The position numbers and the translations under genes were made by a program. From NCBI RefSeq assembly GCF_003675385.1, contig NZ_RCWZ01000004.1, positions 496,001-560,000 of the forward strand: DNA of 64,000 nucleotides, read 5' to 3'. The DNA comes from Mucilaginibacter kameinonensis. GTDB lineage: Bacteria > Bacteroidota > Bacteroidia > Sphingobacteriales > Sphingobacteriaceae. The notes beneath the pieces are model-generated. The model was not told where the DNA came from, did no database searches, and saw only the letters and a list, made by a program, of their open reading frames with translations. Below are positions 9,793 through 18,539 of the stretch, one piece after another (the stretch's first letter is position 1; each line of letters starts with the position of its first letter).

Positions 9793-10674
9793 TTATTGCG
9801 GTACTGTAAAGTTGATGGTCTTAAAGATTTCGAGGAGGTAAGTGTATTTTTGCATGACAAGCGGATAGCTTTGATATGTTGTCACAAAATCGGAGGACGA
9901 CAGTGTTAACACCGTGTCCAGGTAAGCCGATAAATCTTCTATGGCTCCGCGCACATCGTAATAAGTAGGCTGTTCGGTGCCGTCGTTCAGCAATCCATAG
10001 GTCGGTTTAGGTTTAAAAGGGATGAGCTGTCCGCTTGAAACCCTGCCAAAGGCTGTCTTGCCATAGTAAGCGCTGCTAACTGCATAAAATTTTGCGGTCA
10101 GGTTAGGGTCAGCATTGATCTTTGCCGTAAGGATCGTTTTCAGGATATCATTGCGGTATTTTTTTAGTTGTAAGGCATCCATGCTTTTGATTGCAGGTAC
10201 GTAAGAGATAGCCACCGTATTAAAACCTAAATAGCTGCTTAGCGGCACCCTGACCAATGCCCCGCTGCCGGAAGGATCCGGCGTGAAAGTATAAACCGAA
10301 TCGGTCAGCAGGATAGAGTATGGCCTTAGAGCCTTACTTAAGTTCGGTACGATCTGTGTTTTTACAAAATCAAGGCCGGCCAGAACATCAGCTTCATTGT
10401 GCATATACTTTGCCGTAACCATAGAGTCTATTGTAGTGAGATGGTAACTGAGGTTCAGCTTTTGCAAAGGTGTTTTACTAAGCGTATCACTATACAGTAC
10501 CGGAAAGCCGGTTTCCTGATAGAACAGGTAAATCTGGTGATCTGCTGCGCTTTGTGGATTATCAAGCCTTGCAAATGGATCTGCGGTTACCGGAGATGCC
10601 TGAGGTATGCTTTCTTTTTTACAAGAACACCATACCATCAATGCGGCTATGAGATAAAAGAGGTATTTTTTCAT
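9793..10674 (-). CDS. SusCD-associated lipoprotein resembling zinc metallohydrolases but lacking HExxH
   Basis: A 293-residue lipoprotein: hydrophobic residues 4-15 are followed by CSC (Cys16/Cys18) and KK, a lipid-attachment pattern. The layout (a helical first part, a GFNTVAISYV strand, then a helix and KFYAVSSAYYG) resembles the substrate-import-associated zinc metallohydrolase lipoproteins that sit next to SusC/SusD pairs. Where those carry HExxH, this protein has KTILTAKI, with no histidine at all, so it cannot bind zinc in that way. It may be a substrate-binding relic of the enzyme. It follows SusD by 25 bp and precedes the ABC ATPase by 18 bp. The relationship is judged from overall pattern, not from a profile search. 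Confidence 0.6.
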   Translation of the reverse strand: MKKYLFYLIAALMVWCSCKKESIPQASPVTADPFARLDNPQSAADHQIYLFYQETGFPVLYSDTLSKTPLQKLNLSYHLTTIDSMVTAKYMHNEADVLAGLDFVKTQIVPNLSKALRPYSILLTDSVYTFTPDPSGSGALVRVPLSSYLGFNTVAISYVPAIKSMDALQLKKYRNDILKTILTAKINADPNLTAKFYAVSSAYYGKTAFGRVSSGQLIPFKPKPTYGLLNDGTEQPTYYDVRGAIEDLSAYLDTVLTLSSSDFVTTYQSYPLVMQKYTYLLEIFKTINFTVPQ

Positions 10675-10699
10675 TGTGTCGAATGCTGATTAGGATCGG

Positions 10700-12211
10700 T
10701 TAAAAAGTTCTGTTCTGACGTGCAGGGTTTTGCTTTAATGCCCCCTGGTTAAAAGTAATTGCATCCAGCGGTATGGGAACCAGGTAGTCCGGGTCACCCG
10801 GCTGGAGGACGAGACTGGCTTTCAAAAATGGACTTGCACCGTAACTGACGTCTGAATAATTATGAACGATTGTCGTTGTGAAGGGATATGCCGTGTTGAC
10901 AGCATAACGTTTCAGATCGAACCAGCGATGGCCTTCAAAGCAAAGTTCCCTCCGGCGTTCGTCCCTGACGAAGCTGACCAACTGGGCTCCTGAATAATTT
11001 ACGGGCACGAAAGTAGATGGATCAAAACGTGATTGACGCAGGGTATTAACTGCGGCATTCGCATCTGCCGTGCGCCCCAGCATGGAAGCAGCTTCCGCCT
11101 TGTTCAAATAGGCTTCAGCATTCCGGAGAAAATAGTTGTCCGAGAATATCTCTGTCGGAAACACGTTGTTAGCGCGTGAGCGGTACATTTTTGTATACCG
11201 AACCTTCCCGGCTGCATCGGTTTCAAAATACGCGGTACGGCGAAGGTCACTGGTTTCATAAAGGTTCATGAGCGCGGGGCTGGCCTGAAATGATTTGGTG
11301 AGCCCATCCCCCATCAGGTAAACCATGGCATTCCCCCCTTCATTAAAAATGGCCTCGGGGTTATCTCTTGAAAAAAAACTGGTCAATGGTTTATAATTGG
11401 TAAGGCTGGACAGGGTCGGCCTGCGTGCAATTACTTTATCCGCGGCGGTTATGGCTTCTTCCCATGACTGCATATAGAGGTAAATTCTGCTTTGCAACAG
11501 GTTCACAGCGTCGACATTGGCATAATAAATGGATGAAGGGGTTAGTCCTGTAAGGCATTTTTCAGAAGCGTCCAGATCAACGAGCATCTGCTGGTAGACA
11601 CTGTCGACCGTAGAACGCGTGAAAAATTTATCCTCTACAAACTCCGTTGTTTTCAGGGGCACCCCCATATCCGTTTTAGCGGTTTGTTTATTATAAGCCT
11701 GGGCATAAGTGTTTACCAGGTAGAAATAATAATAAGCGCGCAGGAACAACGCCTCGCCCCTGATGCGCTTTAATTGTTCGGGGTTATCATGCAACTGCCC
11801 GGCCTGATAAATCATGATATTGGCAGCATTGATTGATTTGTAAACTTTCGGCCAGGTATCATCAACGTAGGGCAGAAATGTTTTGTCGACGCAGGGGTTG
11901 GATTGCCAGGTGTAAAACCCGAACACGTCGTCCCTGTTGTCGATATAATAGGGCGCGCTTACAAATTCGGTAATGTCGTCATCCATCGCGTTCAGCCATG
12001 GGAAATAAACCGCCGTACCGGATTCTTTAAATGAAGTGCTTGGTGGCGTGGTAAAATGTTTCATATAAACCTCGCCTTGCATCACTTCGTCCATTTTTTG
12101 CCAGGTGTCGGCATAGGCCAGGTCCTGCGATTGTTCCTCTAAAAATTTCTTGCACCCGGTTAGTGTAAATGCCATACACCAAATCCCGATATATATAAAT
12201 GCTTTTCTCAT
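10700..12211 (-). CDS. SusD/RagB-type outer-membrane lipoprotein
   Basis: About 503 residues, read from the ATG at 12211 (MRKAFIYIG); an in-frame TTG two codons upstream is less likely. The lipobox LTGCKKF puts the lipidated cysteine near residue 20. The tetratricopeptide-rich fold of the family shows in LFLRAYYYFYLVNTYAQAYN, and the C-terminal part has RDERRRELCFEGHRWFDLKRY, the classic SusD signature. SusD proteins lie on the cell surface as a lid over the SusC channel and bind the substrate. It follows SusC by 11 bp. Because its operon lacks glycoside hydrolases and contains peptidase and thioredoxin genes, its ligand may be a peptide or protein rather than a sugar; that is inference. Confidence 0.95.
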   Translation of the reverse strand: MRKAFIYIGIWCMAFTLTGCKKFLEEQSQDLAYADTWQKMDEVMQGEVYMKHFTTPPSTSFKESGTAVYFPWLNAMDDDITEFVSAPYYIDNRDDVFGFYTWQSNPCVDKTFLPYVDDTWPKVYKSINAANIMIYQAGQLHDNPEQLKRIRGEALFLRAYYYFYLVNTYAQAYNKQTAKTDMGVPLKTTEFVEDKFFTRSTVDSVYQQMLVDLDASEKCLTGLTPSSIYYANVDAVNLLQSRIYLYMQSWEEAITAADKVIARRPTLSSLTNYKPLTSFFSRDNPEAIFNEGGNAMVYLMGDGLTKSFQASPALMNLYETSDLRRTAYFETDAAGKVRYTKMYRSRANNVFPTEIFSDNYFLRNAEAYLNKAEAASMLGRTADANAAVNTLRQSRFDPSTFVPVNYSGAQLVSFVRDERRRELCFEGHRWFDLKRYAVNTAYPFTTTIVHNYSDVSYGASPFLKASLVLQPGDPDYLVPIPLDAITFNQGALKQNPARQNRTF

Positions 12212-12222
12212 GATCAATTCTT

Positions 12223-15200
12223 TTAAAATGAAACGTCCAGTGTGATTGAATAGGTAGATCTCGGTGACAATTGTGTATTATCGCCGAAGCCTGCCTGCTC
12301 CGGGTCCTGCCCCTCCAACTTTTTGCTTGCCCAGGTATGGACATTGGTAGCTGAAAACATGACCGAAGTCTGCTTGATCCGGAGGCGCCTGGTCAACGCA
12401 TCGCTCAGGTTATATCTCAGATTAAGCGTTCTGAGTTTCAGGTAATTTCCACTTGCTACCCTGGCGTCTGAATTATCGTACATCTGCCAGATGTTGTCGG
12501 CATACTGATAACTTTGCCCTGTTGACCATAGGTTGAGCGTATTGGCATACGCGGCACCGCCGACTAAAGCAGGAATAATTGTATGGGCTTCATCACCCGG
12601 TTTGCGCCAGCGGTTTACAAAATCCAGGTTTACATTATTTTCAGGCAGTGGCGCAGAAACCGTAGATGAAACAATGCCGTTCACCGTGTTACTGTATAGT
12701 TTCTGAAGCCTGACTTTACTCCCAAGGCTGTAAGTCATATTAAAGCTGAACGAAAACTGTCTGTAACTGAACACGTTCAGAATTCCGCCCTGAACAGTAG
12801 GGACCCGGTTACCTGAAGGCACCATTACCTCTTTAACAACTTCATCTAAAGTCATACCCTTGTATTTATCAGCCATCGAGGGATCATTGTTCGCAAAGGT
12901 CGGGAGCCCTGTCAGGTGATCCAGTCCGGTAAAATGATAAGAGTAAAAGGTATTACTGGCTTTACCGTCAATGATCTGACTGCCGGTAAGGTAATTATTA
13001 TAGACGTTAGCGTTAGACTCACCCACATTCTGGCTGTTAACGCTCCTGGCAAGCAGCTTATTGATTACCTGTCCTAATTGCGGATCAATTCGCCAGGTGA
13101 AGCCCCCTTTTTTACCATTGGGCCCCAGATTATTGATCGGCGTAAAGCTGAGCGTAACTTCAATACCCCTGTTTTTTACAGTTCCGGAGTTAACTACGTA
13201 CGATGGAACGCCATTGATATCTGCTACTTCCTTGCTTAAAAAAGCATCACTCGTTGTTTTGTTAAAATAATTTACAGTTCCCTGTACCTTATTGTTGAAA
13301 AAACCAAAATCCAGGCCGATATTGACTTCCTTGTTCTTCTCCCATTTCAGGTTCGGATTCGGGTAATATGCGATATTGGAATAATAGGCTTGTGTTATGG
13401 GATCTACGGCCCCTTGTTTGATGATCAGGTTGGGCGTTTGATTATCAAGCATATTTCCCTGAAAACCGTAAGATGCTTTCAGGGCCAGCATATTTACTGA
13501 CTCACTGTTTTTAAAAAAATCCTTATCGATATCCCATCGTCCGGATACAGACCAGGTAGGCAGGAATTTCTCTTTTGCACGGGAACCAAATTTATTGGAA
13601 AAGTCCGTCCGTGTATTAAAGTTCACGATATACTTATCGTTAATGGTATAGCTGCTTGAAAAATAAGCAGAGGCCAGGTTCGTCAGTTCATCCCTCACGA
13701 TATCCATATCACTCAGGTTGGCCCATTGGGCATACGAGGGGTATTTTACCGGATCTATTGCGGCGTAGGTCTCACCACGATCAGGAAGGTACCCCCTCCT
13801 GTCTATATTGTAGCCCTTGTAGGTATTGGAAGAAATCTCCCCACCTAGGGTAACATTCAAATTATCCCTGGACGTGGCACCTATCGGGCGATCATAATTT
13901 AACTGGCCCCGCACCAAATAAGAATCATTACGCACCTGGTTCGATTTCAATTCCCCGCCAAAAGGCATTAAGCTGGTTGTGGGAGCGGGTGTTCCATATT
14001 CGCTTCTTCTGAGGCTGGCTGCATAGAACGTATTTTCCTCGTAAACTGTCTGGTCATTGCTATTGTTGTTGCCGTAAGAAAGCAGCACGGTTCCGTTCAG
14101 GTGTGAGCTTACTTTAACATTCAGGTCTGTCAGCAGGTTGATGCCTGAAGTGTTGATCAGGTCCCGGGAATGCTGCATCTCGTTTAAGATGTTAAATTTA
14201 TAATAGCTCGCCGATGTGGCGCCCGCGCTAAATTTCTGATAGTAGCTTAAACTGCCGTCCTCATTGAAAGCAGGAACAGCACGACTGGTGTTATAAGCGT
14301 AAGAAAGTGCATTTACCGACCCGGCCACATAGTCGCTTTTTTGATTGTTGCCACGTAAGGTCATATCCCAGGTCAGGCGAGGTGTAAGGGAAGCGCTCAG
14401 CTTGACCAGGGCAGTAAACTGATCAGTTTTGTCCCCCCTGACAGTGCCGCGTTGTGTTGCAGCACCAACAGATGCGTAATAGGTCATTTTATTACTGCCA
14501 CCCGAAACACTGATGTTGTTTTGCGTGGATATGGCATCTTTTAGTATAGTACCAAACCAATCCGTATTCATAGTTTCCATTTGACTGACCTGGGCCTGAA
14601 ACTGGTCATACGTGATTTTGCCGGTGTAAAGGTTATTAAGCGCGCCTTCATAGCCTACATAGTTGATGTTACCGCTGTATTCCAGTCCGCTGTTGATAAT
14701 ATCTTTGGAATAATCCACCCGTTGGCGGGAGTTCATCAGGCGGATGTTGTTATCTGTATAGCGTGGCCTTTTGGTTAGTGTGGTTGATTGGTCGAAGTTG
14801 ATAACCGGTTCGCCTATTTTCCCCTTTTTAGTGGTAATGACGATGACGCCGTTCGCCGCCCGTACACCATACAGCGCGGTGGCCGAAGCGTCTTTAAGTA
14901 CGTCAATCTGATCGATATCATAGGGTTTAAGTCCCGAGATCGCGTTGCCAAGCCGGTTCACGAAATCCAGGTCATTGATCGTGGACGGGTCAATTCCTAC
15001 CGGATCGTTCACCACAACCCCATCCACGACCCAGATCGGATCGCGGTTACCGAGAATAGTTGACGTACCCCGGACGCGGATTTTAGGGGATACGCCGATA
15101 TCTCCGGAATTGTTCAACACAAATAAGCCTGGTATCCTGCCTTCGAGGGCCTGGTCAATTGTAAAGAAAGCCGGGTTGGTGATATCGGCGGCCTTAACAG

Positions 15201-15900
15201 ATGTAATGGCGCTTGTCAGCTTCCTCCGCTCTATTTTTTGATAACCGTTAGTAACCACAACCTCATCGAGACTGGCTACTTTAATTTTCAACCTGACCGT
15301 TTTAGGTTCGCGTGTCGCCTGAATTTCTATTGGCTCATACCCGGTAAAAGAAATAACAAGTGTGGCTTTTTCCTCAACATCCAATAAGGTAAAATTGCCT
15401 TCTCCATTTGTCAGGACGCCCCGGCTTTTCCCTTTAACGATCACCGTGGCACCTGCAAGCGGGCTGCCGTCTTCGTTTACAACTTTCCCGGTCACCGTAA
15501 TGACGGCAGGATCAGGAATCTTGGGTGCAGGAACACCTGGTGCCTTTTCCTTGATGATGACGGTCTTGTCATCGATAGTAAAAGTCATTCCTGTGCCGCT
15601 GATCAATGCTTTGATAACATCGCTCAACGGCGTGTCCCTAAAATCAATATCAATCAGCTGGCTTGTTTTAAACCGGGAGGTAAATACGATAACATCGTAG
15701 CCGGTTTGTTCACTGATTGCCTTGAACACTTTTTCCACTGAAACATTTTTTCCTTTCAGGGTGAGCTTCTGTCCAAATGTCGCGGCGCTGACCTGCATAA
15801 GCGCTGCAACCAGAATGAGAACGGTTAGCTTCATGATTAATAGTAATTTATGGGTATAGGCTGGAGGAGCCCACCAATTTCTGGTAGAATTTTTATACAT
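12223..15900 (-). CDS. SusC/RagA TonB-dependent transporter with STN signalling domain
   Basis: A 1225-residue outer-membrane transporter. After an N-terminal leader (a second signal-like start is the MKLTVLIL methionine at residue 23) comes a secretin/TonB short N-terminal domain (about 45-110), a carboxypeptidase-like regulatory domain (about 135-210), a plug with GVRAANGVIVITTKKGK, and a long beta-barrel ending in the aromatic SITLDVSF. The STN domain is the part that talks to a FecR anti-sigma factor, and one is encoded just upstream (16174-17340). SusC imports its substrate with TonB energy under the SusD lid. The 273-bp gap to fecR is longer than any other in this run and holds a plus-strand terminator opposite the SusC leader. 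Confidence 0.95.
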   Translation of the reverse strand: MYKNSTRNWWAPPAYTHKLLLIMKLTVLILVAALMQVSAATFGQKLTLKGKNVSVEKVFKAISEQTGYDVIVFTSRFKTSQLIDIDFRDTPLSDVIKALISGTGMTFTIDDKTVIIKEKAPGVPAPKIPDPAVITVTGKVVNEDGSPLAGATVIVKGKSRGVLTNGEGNFTLLDVEEKATLVISFTGYEPIEIQATREPKTVRLKIKVASLDEVVVTNGYQKIERRKLTSAITSVKAADITNPAFFTIDQALEGRIPGLFVLNNSGDIGVSPKIRVRGTSTILGNRDPIWVVDGVVVNDPVGIDPSTINDLDFVNRLGNAISGLKPYDIDQIDVLKDASATALYGVRAANGVIVITTKKGKIGEPVINFDQSTTLTKRPRYTDNNIRLMNSRQRVDYSKDIINSGLEYSGNINYVGYEGALNNLYTGKITYDQFQAQVSQMETMNTDWFGTILKDAISTQNNISVSGGSNKMTYYASVGAATQRGTVRGDKTDQFTALVKLSASLTPRLTWDMTLRGNNQKSDYVAGSVNALSYAYNTSRAVPAFNEDGSLSYYQKFSAGATSASYYKFNILNEMQHSRDLINTSGINLLTDLNVKVSSHLNGTVLLSYGNNNSNDQTVYEENTFYAASLRRSEYGTPAPTTSLMPFGGELKSNQVRNDSYLVRGQLNYDRPIGATSRDNLNVTLGGEISSNTYKGYNIDRRGYLPDRGETYAAIDPVKYPSYAQWANLSDMDIVRDELTNLASAYFSSSYTINDKYIVNFNTRTDFSNKFGSRAKEKFLPTWSVSGRWDIDKDFFKNSESVNMLALKASYGFQGNMLDNQTPNLIIKQGAVDPITQAYYSNIAYYPNPNLKWEKNKEVNIGLDFGFFNNKVQGTVNYFNKTTSDAFLSKEVADINGVPSYVVNSGTVKNRGIEVTLSFTPINNLGPNGKKGGFTWRIDPQLGQVINKLLARSVNSQNVGESNANVYNNYLTGSQIIDGKASNTFYSYHFTGLDHLTGLPTFANNDPSMADKYKGMTLDEVVKEVMVPSGNRVPTVQGGILNVFSYRQFSFSFNMTYSLGSKVRLQKLYSNTVNGIVSSTVSAPLPENNVNLDFVNRWRKPGDEAHTIIPALVGGAAYANTLNLWSTGQSYQYADNIWQMYDNSDARVASGNYLKLRTLNLRYNLSDALTRRLRIKQTSVMFSATNVHTWASKKLEGQDPEQAGFGDNTQLSPRSTYSITLDVSF

Positions 15901-16028
15901 TTACGGGTCTGGTTTAGGCTATATGAAAAGTTGTGAAGCACCTGCATACAGCCAATTAATAAAATATTGGTTACTCAATGTTTTAAACCTGATCAAAGGG
16001 CTTCGACCACGAATCGAGGTCCTTTTTT
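15896..16028 (+). ncRNA. Candidate antisense RNA to the SusC leader, locus 1
   Basis: On the plus strand a -7-like box TACATTTA (15896-15903, seven of eight matches to TAnnTTTG) overlaps the SusC start codon region, and about 100 bp further a Rho-independent terminator ends at 16028. A transcript from about 15910 to 16028 would be near 118 nt and complementary to the fecR-susC intergenic leader. The same arrangement is present in the second SusC locus. Bacteroides is known to carry cis-antisense RNAs of the DonS type at this place in ECF-regulated loci. No -33 element is clear, so this rests on position and on the terminator. Confidence 0.35.
15995..16028 (+). terminator. Intrinsic terminator in the fecR-susC gap, antisense to susC
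   Basis: AAAGGGCTTCGA (15995-16006) pairs over 12 bp, with two G-U pairs, with TCGAGGTCCTTT (16014-16025) across the loop CCACGAA. Six Ts run from 16023 to 16028. The T-run is on the plus strand only, so it ends transcripts opposite to the SusC operon. Confidence 0.6.
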
Positions 16029-16173
16029 GGGTTTACGGGCCTGTCTAAAAGAAGGAGTCTTTTCTCATCGTTTGTTGCTTTGGTGTTTAAAATCTGTTAA
16101 TTAAAAAGGGTTATTAAAATATCCGCGCTTCTCGTTTTTGTCCACCTTTACCCTGGTACCAATCATTTTTCGG

Positions 16174-17340
16174 CTATTGTTTCCTGCTTATAGTGATCGT
16201 ATTCCCCTCCACTTTGAACCTGACTTTTTCTGTTTTTTCCATGAGCTTCAATATTTTATCGATCCGCTCGTACCTGCTTAGTTTGGCGTATAAGGTTTCT
16301 CTCTTCAGGCTTTCATCCTCATAAATAATTTTGGTGTCATACCACCGCGAGAGCCGTTGCATGATGCTGCCCAGATCCTCATTATTAAATAGAAAGTAAC
16401 CTTCTTTCCAGGCTATAGCGTCGCGGCTATCGACATCATTGACAACAATACCCTTAGCAGATAACATGGATTGCTGGTCGGGACTCAACAGGGTCCGGCT
16501 TAATTTTCCGGGCGCAGTGGCGGTATTAATCCTCGGGGAAACCGCAACGCGCCCCTCAAGCAATGTCGTTTTTGTGGTTGCGTCTTCACCATACGCGTCG
16601 ATATTGAAATGCGTTCCGAGTACCTCAACCTCCTGCATTGAGGTTCGGACCTGAAAAGGATGGTTTTTGTCTTTGGAAACTTCAAAATACCCCTCGCCTT
16701 CCAGCTCAACGCTTCTTTTGAGATTCCCGGCAAAACTGGAAGGGAACCTCAGTGAACTTGCGGCATTCAACCAGACTTTGGTGCCATCGGAAAGCTCTAC
16801 CTGATACATGCCCCCTTTGGGTGTCCGCACAGTTGTAAATAATGTTCCTGAATTTGTCTTTCCGTCTGCTACTGCGGAGTCGCCCAGGGCAGCCCCGTCG
16901 TTATAGGCTATGTCACCGGCTTTGATGACTACTCCGGTTTTCTTGCTGCTCAGGTTTATTTTTTTGCCGTTGGCCAGCTCTAAAACAGCAACGTTGCGCC
17001 CCGGGCGGATGACGGCGCTATAACCGGGTCGCTGGGGTTTATCCGTGCGGTGTATACTGAAATACAACCAACCCGCACCTGCGACCAATATAACAGCCGC
17101 CGCCGAGGCTATTTTTTGCCACAGCACGAACCGCTTCGCGACGGATGGTAAAATTCCGATATGGGCGCTGAGGTTATCCCAGACTTCCAGGTTATCCTCC
17201 TGTAGCTCCCGCTCTGTAGGAAAAACTTTACTTTGCTTAAGAAATTCATGGAAATAATATTCAACCAGCTGCTTTTCGTCCTGCGTAGCGGTGCCGTCGA
17301 TGTATTTCTTTATTAAAACTTCTGCCTGAGATCTGTTCAT
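16174..17340 (-). CDS. FecR-type anti-sigma factor
   Basis: A 388-residue inner-membrane protein. The first 80 or so residues are cytoplasmic and should hold the ECF sigma factor; a single transmembrane helix follows (KIASAAAVILVAGAGWLYF, about 87-105). The periplasmic part has the FecR domain (about 165-260, with VWLNAASSLRFP and GEGYFEV) and a C-terminal DUF4974-like domain that resembles an STN partner fold (EDLGSIMQRLSRWYDTKIIYED). In this family the STN domain of the outer-membrane transporter contacts FecR when the substrate is bound and frees the sigma factor. Its sigma gene lies 141 bp upstream and SusC 273 bp downstream. Confidence 0.93.
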   Translation of the reverse strand: MNRSQAEVLIKKYIDGTATQDEKQLVEYYFHEFLKQSKVFPTERELQEDNLEVWDNLSAHIGILPSVAKRFVLWQKIASAAAVILVAGAGWLYFSIHRTDKPQRPGYSAVIRPGRNVAVLELANGKKINLSSKKTGVVIKAGDIAYNDGAALGDSAVADGKTNSGTLFTTVRTPKGGMYQVELSDGTKVWLNAASSLRFPSSFAGNLKRSVELEGEGYFEVSKDKNHPFQVRTSMQEVEVLGTHFNIDAYGEDATTKTTLLEGRVAVSPRINTATAPGKLSRTLLSPDQQSMLSAKGIVVNDVDSRDAIAWKEGYFLFNNEDLGSIMQRLSRWYDTKIIYEDESLKRETLYAKLSRYERIDKILKLMEKTEKVRFKVEGNTITISRKQ

Positions 17341-17481
17341 AGCCCCGAGTTAACATAATTTAAATACATGTCCTTTAACTCGCGGTATTTTCCCGGTTTA
17401 TTTTAAAATAATTGAAACTTGTTGTTAAATCATCATAATAAGAAAGAAAAAGCAAAAATTTCCGGGGCAATATTCGAAATT

Positions 17482-18057
17482 TCAGTAAAATAAAAGAAAA
17501 GAAAGCATTGAAAAGCCAAGTTTTGGCTTTAAACGGGATGAAGCTTCGCTGATAAGGTTCTGCACAGTTTTTTCCGAAATATTAAGTTCCTCCGCTATTT
17601 CCTTATAACTGAAAAACTCCAGTTTACTCATCACAAAAGCGCGGGCCATTTTTGGCGGTAAGGCAGAGATGAGCCTTTCCAGTGTCCTGGCCAGGTCTTT
17701 TTCTTCCAGATAGGTCTCCGTGTTGCTGACACCGTTTACCATCGTATTTAAAAATCTTTCCGCGTAACCCGATTTTATTTTTTCACTGGCTGTCTGCTTA
17801 AGAAATTTATAGCGCACGGCTGTATAAAGGTAGGCTGAAATCGAAGTCCTGAAATTAGTGGCTGACCGGTTATCCCATAAGGAGATGAAAAGATCCTGAA
17901 CAATATCTTTGCTGCTATCCCTATCGGCAGTAAGTTTAAAAGCATACACATATAATAAACCGGCGTAACGCTCATAAATCTCAGTAAAGGCATGATGATT
18001 ATTATCCTTCAGCAGGTCCGATAACTCCAGATCATTTAGTTTACTGTAATTTGCCAT
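17482..18057 (-). CDS. ECF RNA polymerase sigma factor (Bacteroidetes expansion type)
   Basis: A 191-residue sigma-70 family protein with region 2 (about 15-95; DSSKDIVQDLFISLWDNR is region 2.2-2.3) and region 4 (about 125-175; FFSYKEIAEELNISEKTV is the helix-turn-helix for the -35 element). It has no region 1.1 or 3, as expected for ECF factors. Together with the FecR gene downstream and SusC with its STN domain it forms a complete surface-signalling chain that should switch on the SusCD/ABC/MutS/M16 operon when the substrate is present. A 23-bp perfect dyad lies about 70 bp upstream of the start. Confidence 0.93.
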   Translation of the reverse strand: MANYSKLNDLELSDLLKDNNHHAFTEIYERYAGLLYVYAFKLTADRDSSKDIVQDLFISLWDNRSATNFRTSISAYLYTAVRYKFLKQTASEKIKSGYAERFLNTMVNGVSNTETYLEEKDLARTLERLISALPPKMARAFVMSKLEFFSYKEIAEELNISEKTVQNLISEASSRLKPKLGFSMLSFLLFY

Positions 18058-18128
18058 GAATCTTTTCTGCTGCCGGGACCCGGTTAAAATGTAGTCTATT
18101 TTATTTCTATGATTCCTCCCCTGCCTGA

Positions 18129-18151
18129 CATTTCCGAAACTATCGGAAATG
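18129..18151. promoter_or_regulatory. 23-bp perfect dyad upstream of the ECF sigma gene
   Basis: CATTTCCGA (18129-18137) and TCGGAAATG (18143-18151) are exact inverted repeats around the 5-bp centre AACTA. The element lies 72 bp upstream of the sigma start. It lacks a T-run on either strand, so it fits a dimeric regulator operator better than a terminator. The binding protein is unknown. Confidence 0.4.
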
Positions 18152-18435
18152 ACCAGCTGTGTATGGTACTTTAATTAAATCCGTCCCTGTCCGGGCTGAT
18201 GGCAGCGGATCACTTGCATAATTGATCAGATGGTTACAGATAAATCGGTCCGACATCATTATGCTGATTTAAACCCTAACCGTTGAAAACCTTTATAAAG
18301 TCAGAAAGATAAAAAAAAATGGCGTATTGTTAAAGCATTTGTTAACATCGGTGCAAAAAGTTCATATCATCCTTTGGATCAAACCCCTGATGTACTTCCC
18401 CTCAATGTCCGCCTTTATACCTACCCGCTAAGGGG

Positions 18436-18470
18436 AAAAGAAAAGGGAACACTGATTGAAGTGTTCCCTT
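18436..18470 (-). terminator. Intrinsic terminator after the fucosidase locus
   Basis: AAGGGAACAC (18443-18452) and GTGTTCCCTT (18461-18470) form a perfect 10-bp stem with an 8-nt loop. Read on the minus strand the hairpin is followed by TTCTTTT. It lies 70 bp beyond the alpha-L-fucosidase stop and closes the second import locus. Confidence 0.75.
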
Positions 18471-18539
18471 AGAAAAACCAGATAAATCATCCGTCAACCC
18501 GGAGCAAAGATATCTTTCATCAGATCGCAAGGTCACTAT

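Larger units (their letters stand above)
18058..18539. other. Intergenic region upstream of the first sigma gene (482 bp)
   Basis: No credible gene. It holds a perfect inverted repeat at 18129-18151 near the sigma gene and the terminator of the fucosidase gene at 18436-18470. The stretch between (18160-18430) shows only a short TGTTAA duplication near 18328-18345 and no further structure that I can see. Confidence 0.6.
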
